Assembly (NCBI GenBank): GCA_023434855.1
Contig: JAEYSJ010000197.1
Location: 1 to 20,707, forward strand
Direction of reading: 5' to 3'
DNA: 20,707 bases
Origin: Bacillota bacterium
GTDB lineage: Bacteria; Bacillota_C; Negativicutes; JAEYSJ01
This document shows positions 1 to 7,258 of this stretch, in pieces (within the stretch, counting starts at the first letter, position 1; each line of letters starts with the position of its first letter). Made by a program: the position numbers and the translations under genes. Below the pieces are notes generated by a model that worked only from the letters and a program-made list of their open reading frames with translations, made no database searches and was not told the origin of the DNA.

Positions 1-1176
1 GGTCAATATTTGCTCATGCGCCACCCTTAAATCGAGGATATTTTTGGTTTGGAGTTCTTCGCGCGAATAACCATAGGCAGCGGCAGCAGCCGGATTGGCC
101 TCTAAAATATTACCACTTGCCCAGTCAACAAAAAGCATAATATCACGGCTTTGCATGAAAAAAAACTGAAACTTTCGCAGTGTATCTTTTAATTCATCTT
201 CCTTTTTTTCGGCTTTTCTCTGCCTAGTGACATCGGTGACGAACACAGCCTGTACTAGTCTGCCATCCAGCCAATTGATAGCCTTCTGTTCGCACAGATA
301 ATACATGTCATGAACTTCGTCATAGCGTTCCCAAGTGAAACCGATGTCGCCTCTACCTTTTCGGACAGCGCAATCGCCGCATGGAAATGTAGAGCCAAAA
401 ACTTCATAACACCTACAGCCAGCCAGTTTTTCGCCGTACACCGCATTAATGGTCCCGCTGGTGTAGATTAACTCGCATGTATCCATATCAATGATATAGG
501 CTAAACTGCCAATACCGGTAACAATACTCTCCAGTATCAACTTTTTTTCCTCGGTGTTTTTAAGAACCCTCTCAATTTTATCCATTGTTAGAACTTTTCC
601 GACCAGCGGCGCAATCGTTTCCACGAATCCCATCATGACCGGGCTAAGCTGGTCAGTATTATAGTCGGCTAAGTGAATAACGCCCAAAATAGAGTTTCCC
701 TCACGAATCGGAATCACTGCCACACTGCGATAACCAGCGGCGTTGCATGCTCCGCGATACATTTTTTGCTCATCTTCAGACAAGGTTTGGGCGAACAACA
801 GGGTATCGTTACAGCACAGGGAACCGTAACGGTTGATGATAGGCATGTCAAAAGGCAACAACTTGCCGCTGACAATCCTTGTGCAACTACAATCCTCTTT
901 GGAAATTTGAATCATATTTTCCGATTCCCAAAACTCTCGGCTAAAACCAATATATGATTGATACGGAATATAGCCATCTTCAGTGAGCACCCTGATACCT
1001 ACGAATTTACAGCCGCTTTCTTGCTGGATAAGCTTTACCACCATATCCAGGAAATCTTGCTTAGAGTTCGCTGTAGCAAAACCACCCAGTAAAGCTTGGA
1101 TGACGCAAAGATAATGCTGCCAACTTTCATAACTAATGCCGCCGTCAATGGTTTTTCGGTCAAACTTTTCGCTCAT
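1..1176 (-). CDS. GAF-PAS-PAS sensory protein, N-terminal part (runs off the left edge)
   Basis: I translated this open frame by hand: 392 residues are visible and the gene continues past base 1. The ATG at 1176 is preceded by GGAG eight bases upstream. Residues about 30-200 fit a GAF domain (SGCKFVGIRV, GYRSVAVIPIREG, LGVIHLADY). Residues about 210-320 form a PAS domain with a Cys-rich stretch (GCRCYEVFG, PCGDCAVRK) of a type often seen in Firmicutes PAS proteins, ending in VTDVTRQRKAEK, the usual PAS-to-linker motif. A short coiled linker leads into a second PAS domain (ILEANPAAAAAYGYSREEL) cut by the window edge. Such proteins normally end in a histidine kinase, diguanylate cyclase or HD-GYP domain, but the output domain is outside the window. 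It is probably cytoplasmic, with no membrane segment in the visible part. It is probably a host gene outside the mobile region. Confidence 0.88.
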   Translation of the reverse strand, partial: MSEKFDRKTIDGGISYESWQHYLCVIQALLGGFATANSKQDFLDMVVKLIQQESGCKFVGIRVLTEDGYIPYQSYIGFSREFWESENMIQISKEDCSCTRIVSGKLLPFDMPIINRYGSLCCNDTLLFAQTLSEDEQKMYRGACNAAGYRSVAVIPIREGNSILGVIHLADYNTDQLSPVMMGFVETIAPLVGKVLTMDKIERVLKNTEEKKLILESIVTGIGSLAYIIDMDTCELIYTSGTINAVYGEKLAGCRCYEVFGSTFPCGDCAVRKGRGDIGFTWERYDEVHDMYYLCEQKAINWLDGRLVQAVFVTDVTRQRKAEKKEDELKDTLRKFQFFFMQSRDIMLFVDWASGNILEANPAAAAAYGYSREELQTKNILDLRVAHEQILT

Positions 1177-1395
1177 GTTCTTGTCTCCATTCCGCATATG
1201 AAAGTTTATACATTATTAAGTCATAAAATTGTTGTCTTAGAAAATTATCAATCTGAATGACAAATAGAGTGAATCATCATTTTCAAGAAAAAACATACAA
1301 AATCCTGCATAGTTTGTCTTATTGAAGAAAAATTTCAAGCAATGTATATCATTTTGTTACACTCTTCAAGTCATATATTGTTTTATTGATATTAT

Positions 1396-1446
1396 TATAA
1401 AAGCAAAAAAGCTGCCCCAGGTGATTTCCAATCACCCCAACCAGCT
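1396..1446 (-). terminator. Rho-independent terminator (distal hairpin)
   Basis: A perfect 7-bp stem, GGTGATT (1420-1426) with AATCACC (1430-1436), has a 3-base loop. It is nested in an outer AGCTG/CAGCT stem (1410-1414 and 1442-1446). Read leftwards, it is followed by a run of T broken by GC (TTTTTTGCTTTT). It would stop transcription from the 1610-2548 gene that passed the first hairpin. Confidence 0.75.
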
Positions 1447-1496
1447 CTTTTCATTATTATTATCAACTTCTTGTTTCTCCGACCGATAACATTTGT

Positions 1497-1526
1497 TAAG
1501 AAAAATACCATCCGGTGTTGGGATGG
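1497..1526 (-). terminator. Rho-independent terminator of the 1610-2548 gene
   Basis: CCATCC (1508-1513) pairs with GGATGG (1521-1526) across a 7-base loop. On the minus strand the stem is followed by TATTTTTCTT. It lies about 85 bases past the stop codon of the leftward gene. With the hairpin at 1396-1446 it forms a tandem terminator pair. Confidence 0.72.
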
Positions 1527-1609
1527 CATTTGCCGTTTAGTCTAAGCATAATTACTGTATATTCAATTCTATCTATTTTGGAGTTATTGGCAAGTAATAA
1601 TATTATTCC

Positions 1610-2548
1610 CTACTTGTCCGTCCGTGTGGCCGCCGCTAGTGAAATCAATCTACTTTCTTCAAGCTTTTCACGTACCTTGTTCAGCGATTCCTGGACAATT
1701 TCTCTCAGAAATTCATCCGTTATATCATCGATAACTTTAATATAAACCTCTTCTGCCAATTTAAATTGACCAACTTGCTTCAATACATTGCCAGCTGTAA
1801 TAAGCGTATCCCCCTTGAGTCCCTTTGATAATGCCAACATTATATTTTCCTCTGCCTTATCCTTCTCACCTAGCTCCATTAGGTCAAAAGCCCTTGTGAC
1901 TAACTCTTTTCCTGTGTGAACGGGTGGCTTAACCGCCCGCTGCCGCCACACTCTAGCGGCTTCCTTAAAAAAGCTAACCAACTGAGATGGAGATTCATTT
2001 ACCCTCAACATTATAGATAGAAGGCTACATATCTGAGCCAGTTTATGTAGTGCGGTAGCACTGTTGGGGGAAGCAAGCCGCTCATCGGTAATCATAGCCA
2101 TAGATGTATGAGCTACTGTCTCATCAGCCCTGTGTAATACAGTAAGCCTTTTTAGTAGTTTTTCAATTGTTTCAGTGCGTCGGTAAGATTCCCTTTTAAA
2201 TGCGACCGCCAAAGTAACACATATAAGAGAATCAAAACTTAGCTGGGCAGATTCGACAGGATCATAAGCTAGTAGTCGTAGCTCTTCGAAATTCTTATTA
2301 AAGAACATCTTTTTCACAGATAAAGCTTTCTCTGCAGACTGCAAAAGCTCGGCCATTAAGGTATTGTATGCCTTTGTTCCTTCATTCAATGCCTCTGTTC
2401 GAGATGTAGCAAATCCCTGTCTTTGAATTGACCCCGGGTAATTGATTCCTCTTTTTTTCTCGTATTTAATGAGATTCCACTTAAATATATCTCGTCCCTG
2501 GTTACCTTTTTCAGGCTCCATGCTAATAGAAACTTGATAGTTTTCCAT
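1610..2548 (-). CDS. Uncharacterised helical-repeat protein (312 aa)
   Basis: I do not recognise this family. The ATG at 2548 is chosen over the longer frame (to 2617) because GGGAGG sits six bases upstream of it. The protein has no signal peptide or membrane segment and is probably cytoplasmic. The N-terminal 50 residues are basic and polar. The rest looks mostly alpha-helical. The C-terminal third (ELVTRAFDLMELGEKDKAEE, then AGNVLKQVGQFKLAEEVYIK) reads like degenerate TPR-type helix pairs, which suggests a protein-binding scaffold. It has its own extended -10 promoter upstream and two terminators downstream, so it looks like a single-gene unit rather than part of the operon to its right. 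It sits beside two other unknown accessory genes and recombinases, which fits island cargo. Its function cannot be stated. Confidence 0.75.
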   Translation of the reverse strand: MENYQVSISMEPEKGNQGRDIFKWNLIKYEKKRGINYPGSIQRQGFATSRTEALNEGTKAYNTLMAELLQSAEKALSVKKMFFNKNFEELRLLAYDPVESAQLSFDSLICVTLAVAFKRESYRRTETIEKLLKRLTVLHRADETVAHTSMAMITDERLASPNSATALHKLAQICSLLSIMLRVNESPSQLVSFFKEAARVWRQRAVKPPVHTGKELVTRAFDLMELGEKDKAEENIMLALSKGLKGDTLITAGNVLKQVGQFKLAEEVYIKVIDDITDEFLREIVQESLNKVREKLEESRLISLAAATRTDK

Positions 2549-2630
2549 AGGCTTCCTCCCTAAGCTTGGCACTTTGAATAAAAAGCTTATTTTATCTAAT
2601 ACGCTATATCTGAACACGACATTTTCTTAC

Positions 2631-2650
2631 ATTATAAACCAATTATAACA
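2631..2650 (-). promoter_or_regulatory. Promoter for the 1610-2548 gene
   Basis: On the minus strand an extended -10 box, TGTTATAAT (2650-2642), is followed a few bases on by a second TATAAT (2636-2631). No good -35 hexamer is visible, as expected for an extended -10 promoter. The start of transcription would lie about 75-85 bases before the ATG at 2548. Confidence 0.5.
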
Positions 2651-2672
2651 TAAACGCCCAGAATTAGTATAT

Positions 2673-2696
2673 AAAAAAGCTGGTCAAAGCGTTTTT
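2673..2696 (-). terminator. Weak terminator-like hairpin after the 2720-4024 gene
   Basis: Read leftwards, AAAAACGCT pairs with AGCTTTTTT around a six-base loop. The GC part is only three pairs and one mismatch interrupts the stem. The position, 24 bases past the stop codon, and the U-rich 3' side support termination. The short GC stem makes it uncertain. Confidence 0.4.
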
Positions 2697-2719
2697 CCCC
2701 CAACTGGTTTATTCTCTTT

Positions 2720-4024
2720 CTAGAGGCCAATAGATTTTATTTCATCAATTATTTTTTGAATTGGATCACAAGCGTCCGCTTTTTTACGAACTAATTGAAT
2801 GTATTTATCCAAATGTTTCTTCTCCACCTCATCAGCAGTTGCAGCAACATGCGCTTCAAGTGTTTGCGCGTACTGCCGTAGTTTTTGCGTTTTATACCAA
2901 TCATCCATTTGCAGTTCAATGTTATCAACTAGCTGTTTTTGACGTTTTTCTCTCTCAATAAGCTCCTGATGTCTTTTTTCTTTCTCCTCTTCTATTTCTC
3001 GAAGACGTTCTCTTTCCACTTCCCTGATTTCCGCTTCTCGTCTCGCAATGATTTGGGCTATCTTTGTTTCCTGTGCGGCTTTAAATAATGTCTTAATCAT
3101 TTCGCCCAATTGATCTTCCAATGGCAGTTCATCAGAATCTTTAAATATAAAGACGTGGTCTGTTTTTTCTTTTTCTGAGTAATTTAGTTTTTGCTCAAAT
3201 TCAATCTCCAATTTGCCTGTAGAAACTTTTTCATACATAGGCTTAAATTCACGAGTCAGTTTCTCTTTTGGAATACTTGTAATGATGGCCCGCCGTTTTG
3301 CCATCAATTCTCTGATTTTTAAAGAAAATGAATCCTTAAATACTGTAATAGTAGCATTATCCTTTCCTTCTGCATAATAAGAAGATTTTTCAACTGTAAC
3401 TTTCCCACTTAATTCCTCTACCGTCTTTATCAAGGTATCAATAATCCTGAAAGTGCGGCTACTCTGGTTATCCGATACAGAAATAGGCAGAACCAACGTG
3501 TCTGGGCGATATTCTATTTTAGGATTTAAGAATACATGCCGAAACTGAAATATATCTCGAAATTTATGTTCCTTGTCGCGAGCTCTTCGATATTCCATTT
3601 CCTGTTGATATTCAATAATCATTGGATGATATGGATCAACTTTTTTGGGAACTTGAATCTTCCCGCACCACTTCAGAAATGCTTCTTTAGATTGCGGAGT
3701 GAGTATGCTCAGCCCATCCAGCATTTTCAGATCTTCGGTAGACCAGCTGCCTATATCAATGAATTCTATTTCATGATCTTGCTTTGCATCTTTTAAAATA
3801 ATTGTGGGGAGTTTTATTTTCAGTGCTGGCAGATTAGGTTTTGGTGGTACTGCCTGTCCAGCTTTGAGTTTAGCCCAATACCCCGTTGGCGGCAATGGAA
3901 TCCCAAGTTTAATGCACCGTTTACGTAGTCCATTATCGGAAACCCCGTAGCGTTGAGCAACAGTCGTCATGGGTTCAGACCAAACTTCATTAAAAAGTTT
4001 TGTTCTTTCATCTTCCACCTTCAT
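2720..4024 (-). CDS. Helix-turn-helix and coiled-coil accessory protein (434 aa)
   Basis: Residues about 8-55 carry a helix-turn-helix-like block (VAQRYGVSDNGLRKRCIKL) followed by GIPLPPTGYWAKLKAGQ. I recognise this block from a widespread but uncharacterised protein of plasmids and genomic islands. The middle (about 80-300) is a mixed alpha/beta region without a motif I know. Residues about 305-375 are very rich in Glu, Arg and Lys, in heptad-like order (EAEIREVERERLREIEEEKE), so a long coiled coil. The C-terminus (WYKTQKLRQYAQTLEAHV ... DPIQ) is typical of the same family. No nuclease motif is seen. It starts two bases after the stop of the 550-aa gene, with GGAG in that gene's end as ribosome site, so the two are surely co-expressed and may form one system. 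DNA binding is inferred from the N-terminal motif only. Confidence 0.8.
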   Translation of the reverse strand: MKVEDERTKLFNEVWSEPMTTVAQRYGVSDNGLRKRCIKLGIPLPPTGYWAKLKAGQAVPPKPNLPALKIKLPTIILKDAKQDHEIEFIDIGSWSTEDLKMLDGLSILTPQSKEAFLKWCGKIQVPKKVDPYHPMIIEYQQEMEYRRARDKEHKFRDIFQFRHVFLNPKIEYRPDTLVLPISVSDNQSSRTFRIIDTLIKTVEELSGKVTVEKSSYYAEGKDNATITVFKDSFSLKIRELMAKRRAIITSIPKEKLTREFKPMYEKVSTGKLEIEFEQKLNYSEKEKTDHVFIFKDSDELPLEDQLGEMIKTLFKAAQETKIAQIIARREAEIREVERERLREIEEEKEKRHQELIEREKRQKQLVDNIELQMDDWYKTQKLRQYAQTLEAHVAATADEVEKKHLDKYIQLVRKKADACDPIQKIIDEIKSIGL

Positions 4025-4026
4025 AT

Positions 4027-5679
4027 CTATTGTTCACTCCTCTGTTCAAGGAATGAAAAGCCTCCTCTTAGCAGGTTATCAGTTAGTTCCTCAAGTTCTC
4101 CAGGAGATTTCGTCTCTTCCGGTACAAAGTATCGACACTGATTATCGCTGAAAAGAGCGGAAACGGCTCCTAGAAATCCAGAAAGCTCTGGATAGTCGAA
4201 TTGATTCAAATAAACCTTGTCGTCTTTATAAATCAATTCGGATATCCTTCCGCTAGGAAAACTATTGGAAAGATGCACCCCAACAATCGATTGGCGTATT
4301 TCACTAAGTTGATTGAAGTTTTTCTCAAAATCACTTTGATAGTTTTTGTTTTTTATTAACTTGGAAACATCCAGAGCAATTTTTAACCGGAATTTCATTT
4401 CTTTGGCCAATGTTCTGATCTTAATAACATCTTCTGTTGTTTGCATCAGATAACTCGGTTTTGATCTTTGCCGTTGTGGCCCATTGATCAATGCAATCTT
4501 CATATCCGGATATTTCTTCATTTTTTTCTCCAGCAGACTATACCGGGCAAAAAACTCTTTTTCGTTATAGGTTGGAGAACGCAAGGGTGTGAAAAGTTCC
4601 AATGCATATGGCACGCCATACGCCGAAAAGGTCGACTGTAAGTTATTGATTATCCTATTTAGTTCCTCGTCATCTTTCCAAACAATGTCATTATCTTTTT
4701 CATAAGCAAGCCGCAGGATATAAGGACAGCCAGGATCACTTTTTAAAATGCCAGTGGAAGTTTCGACAAGCGCCATAGTACTTTTGATATCCTCCGGATA
4801 AGGAATACCCTTATTGATTATTGGGAGTAATACATTTATATTGCGAATGATGCTTACTCGTCCCGTTGAAATGCAAAGGTTCACATATTCCGGCCAATAT
4901 TCAGTGTCTTTTACTTCTTCGAACAGCCATGCATACATTATTAACATTTCCAACTCGCCTTTTCGGTCATGAATGAAAGGTCGATGACTATTATCTTTAT
5001 ATATTTCTTCAAGACCAAAGGGGTTGTCGTTGTATCTATGGTTATACCGGTTGATATGGTAAAACTGGTCTGCGCTCCTATCATAAATGGTTTCCACGTA
5101 CTTGTCGTAGTACGAATAAGAAATCCGACTCGCAAACTGAAATAAATTCACCTTGTATTCCGCATACACAGCTTTTATCCACGAAATTAATCCCTCGTCC
5201 AAATACTTATATCCCGTACTGGATGGTTTTTCAGTTTCGCGTTCTTTTATTTCCTGTGCCAGAATAAGAAGCTCACTTTTATATTCCGCCACCCCTGTAT
5301 CTTGCATTTTTTTGTTGTCGCAAAACTGGTTCACTGCACTTTCATAATCTTCATTACAACAAAATAGATCCATATAGTCTAGATCACGAAACCAAGAGCT
5401 GAATGTCTTATCAATCCTTGACTTATATTTTTTGTAGTAGGCAACAATAAAATCTTTACTCCTCGGGAAGGTGTCTGCGACTTCCCGTTCAATTTTCAAT
5501 GTCGTTTGTTCGAATTTAATCGTTTCGTAATCATACTCTTCAGGATTTAAGTAGGAATTAAAATATTCCATCACGTATTTCATAACCGCTGCCATATTTT
5601 CCGCATGATTTTTAAAGTCGAACTCATCTAGCTTATCCTTCTTTTTCTTCTGCGCAATGTACTGTTCAACGGTAAACAT
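4027..5679 (-). CDS. Uncharacterised protein with a C-terminal xylose-isomerase-like TIM-barrel region (550 aa)
   Basis: The ATG at 5679 follows an AGGA site about ten bases upstream. Residues 1-340 look helical and Tyr/Lys-rich and match nothing I know. From about 345 the pattern resembles the sugar-phosphate isomerase/AP endonuclease 2 type TIM barrel: YALELF (E361), IALING (395-400), LKIALDVSK (D437), IVGVHLSNS (H469) and YFVPEE (E521). E361, D437, H469 and E521 fall on consecutive strand ends, where that fold carries its metal ligands. This is a by-eye match and could be wrong. There is no signal peptide, so it is probably cytoplasmic. It is the first gene of a two-gene unit with the helix-turn-helix/coiled-coil gene (two-base gap) and lies directly downstream of the recombinases behind their terminator. 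That placement fits cargo of a mobile element, perhaps for defence. No substrate is inferred. Confidence 0.75.
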   Translation of the reverse strand: MFTVEQYIAQKKKKDKLDEFDFKNHAENMAAVMKYVMEYFNSYLNPEEYDYETIKFEQTTLKIEREVADTFPRSKDFIVAYYKKYKSRIDKTFSSWFRDLDYMDLFCCNEDYESAVNQFCDNKKMQDTGVAEYKSELLILAQEIKERETEKPSSTGYKYLDEGLISWIKAVYAEYKVNLFQFASRISYSYYDKYVETIYDRSADQFYHINRYNHRYNDNPFGLEEIYKDNSHRPFIHDRKGELEMLIMYAWLFEEVKDTEYWPEYVNLCISTGRVSIIRNINVLLPIINKGIPYPEDIKSTMALVETSTGILKSDPGCPYILRLAYEKDNDIVWKDDEELNRIINNLQSTFSAYGVPYALELFTPLRSPTYNEKEFFARYSLLEKKMKKYPDMKIALINGPQRQRSKPSYLMQTTEDVIKIRTLAKEMKFRLKIALDVSKLIKNKNYQSDFEKNFNQLSEIRQSIVGVHLSNSFPSGRISELIYKDDKVYLNQFDYPELSGFLGAVSALFSDNQCRYFVPEETKSPGELEELTDNLLRGGFSFLEQRSEQ

Positions 5680-5773
5680 TATCCACGATCCTTTCTCGCA
5701 TGTTTAAATATATTTTAATGTTTCTTTATTTGGCCAAAGATTAAAAAAAACCTACTACCCATAAAGGTATTTA

Positions 5774-5779
5774 ATTATA
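5774..5779 (-). promoter_or_regulatory. Candidate -10 box for the 5679-2720 operon
   Basis: A TATAAT on the minus strand lies 95 bases before the ATG at 5679, just after the recombinase terminator. The matching -35 region would overlap the terminator's T tract and shows no clear TTGACA. The call therefore rests on the -10 box and the position. Confidence 0.35.
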
Positions 5780-5785
5780 TTAAAG

Positions 5786-5837
5786 ACGAAAAGCAAAAAA
5801 TGCCGGTCAAGGTCGCACTCGCAACCCTAACCGGCGT
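5786..5837 (-). terminator. Rho-independent terminator of the recombinase genes
   Basis: GCCGGT (5802-5807) pairs with ACCGGC (5830-5835), extended by one A-T and one G-T pair. An inner GGT/ACC pair (5811-5813 and 5824-5826) lies in the large loop. On the minus strand the stem is followed by TTTTTTGCTTTT. It begins nine bases past the recombinase stop codon and separates the recombinases from the gene pair to the left. Confidence 0.8.
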
Positions 5838-5845
5838 TTAAATCT

Positions 5846-7258
5846 TTATTCTATTTCACATTCAACTTCTGTTCCATCAAGCAAAGTAACACTTATCAGA
5901 TTTCTTTGCTGCACTGTCATTTTCTCTACCAATGAAAAATATAGGTCTACGTTAAATTGTTGAATTGGTTCCGCGGCCGTTATTATTTTGATAAACTGGG
6001 CTGCCTTATATCTTCGAAGTACATTCTCGCTCCCTAAATATTGCTTCCATTTATCAATAAAGTAATCCTTGTTTTCAACCATAATATTAAATGAACTTAC
6101 AAATGCTTGGTACAAAACACCATCATCAATATGCTTGTTTTCGCAACCCTTTTTGCCTTTAGCTGGATATTTACCGTTGCACCGCCAGATAATCCTTCTC
6201 AACCGCTCGTCAGTAGAATTCCAAACTTTCCTGCCGAAAATGTTACCACAACAGCCGCAAATAACTCTGCCGGCAAAGGGATTTTCAGTTGATGCGTATT
6301 CCAGCTTCTGAATGCTATGTTCCAAAACATAGGCCCGTCTGCGCTCCATCTCCAGCTGTACAACTTCCCACATGTCTTTATCAATGATGGCTGGGTGACT
6401 CTCCTCGACATAATATTGTGGAACTTGACCGGAATTATCTGCGCGTTTTTTGCTCAAGAAATCAACGGTGTAAGTTTTTTGCAGTAAAGCATCGCCTTTA
6501 TACTTTTCGTTAGTTAGCATCTTCCTGATACTGCCCTCATACCACTTGGACTTACCGTTCCAATTCGGTATGCCGTCAAGTTCTAGATCTCTGGCAATTC
6601 TGTTCGCGCCTTTACCGTTCAAAAAATCTGTGTATATCCGCCCAACGATTTTGGCTTGTTTTTCGTTGATGACGAGATTGCCGTTTCCGTCCTTGTCGTA
6701 CCCCAAGAACTTGGTGTGATTAATATGGAGTTTTCCCTGCTCAAATCGCCTTCTAATGCCCCAGGTCGAGTTCTCGGAAATGGACCGGCTTTCATCTTGG
6801 GCCAAGGAACTTAAAATCGAAAGCAGCACTTCTCCTTTACTGTCCAGTGTCCGAATATTTTCCTTTTCAAACAATACTTCAATCCCTAAGTCTTTAAGCA
6901 GCCTCACATAGGTCAACGTGTCCAATGTATTTCGAGCGAACCGGGATATGGATTTCGTTATAATCATATCAATTTTTCCAGCCTTACAATCCTCAATCAT
7001 TTTGTTAAACTGCTCACGCTTTTTAGTACTAGTCCCGCTGATCCCCTCATCAGCATAAATACCAGCAAATTCGTATTCCGTGTTACTATTTATATAGGAA
7101 GAGTAATATTGAACCTGAGCTTCATAGCTGGATAACTGCTCTGCTTGGTCAGTAGATACCCGGCAATAAGCAGCTACTTTTTTCTTTACCGGCGCTAGAT
7201 TTTCCGCTAAGTTTGATCTATTCCCTCTTGCTGGTATAACGGTAATGTTTCTTGCCAC
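5846..7258 (-). CDS. Large serine recombinase, second of a tandem pair (470 aa)
   Basis: This is a site-specific DNA integrase of the serine resolvase superfamily. The resolvase catalytic domain spans about 25-180: YCRVST holds the nucleophile Ser35, and KSISRFARNT is the conserved Arg-containing helix. The Recombinase domain (about 200-330) contains KFLGYDKDGNGNLVINEKQ and NEKYKGDALLQKTYT. A zinc ribbon follows (VICGCCGNIFGRK ... WRCNGKY ... KGCEN). The C-terminal arm is short and lacks the long coiled coil of phiC31-type integrases. I choose the GTG at 7258 because AGGAGG sits nine bases upstream; a TTG at 7276 opens the same frame but includes that site. The start lies 41 bases inside the upstream recombinase, so translation is coupled. 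About half of the aligned residues match its neighbour by eye, pointing to an old duplication. The two probably act together, as paired recombinases do in other Firmicutes elements. Confidence 0.93.
   Translation of the reverse strand: MARNITVIPARGNRSNLAENLAPVKKKVAAYCRVSTDQAEQLSSYEAQVQYYSSYINSNTEYEFAGIYADEGISGTSTKKREQFNKMIEDCKAGKIDMIITKSISRFARNTLDTLTYVRLLKDLGIEVLFEKENIRTLDSKGEVLLSILSSLAQDESRSISENSTWGIRRRFEQGKLHINHTKFLGYDKDGNGNLVINEKQAKIVGRIYTDFLNGKGANRIARDLELDGIPNWNGKSKWYEGSIRKMLTNEKYKGDALLQKTYTVDFLSKKRADNSGQVPQYYVEESHPAIIDKDMWEVVQLEMERRRAYVLEHSIQKLEYASTENPFAGRVICGCCGNIFGRKVWNSTDERLRRIIWRCNGKYPAKGKKGCENKHIDDGVLYQAFVSSFNIMVENKDYFIDKWKQYLGSENVLRRYKAAQFIKIITAAEPIQQFNVDLYFSLVEKMTVQQRNLISVTLLDGTEVECEIE

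Larger units (their letters stand above)
1177..1609. other. Non-coding, AT-rich intergenic stretch
   Basis: This 433-base stretch lies between the sensor gene and the helical-repeat gene, both read leftwards. I see no plausible gene in it. It holds two hairpin terminators (listed separately) and an AT-rich part (about 1200-1400) that must contain the sensor gene promoter. I could not pick a convincing -35/-10 pair there. Confidence 0.7.

Noticed and set aside
2549..2617. N-terminal extension of the helical-repeat gene
   Set aside because: It would include the strong GGGAGG site and part of the leader; the ATG at 2548 follows that site at normal distance.
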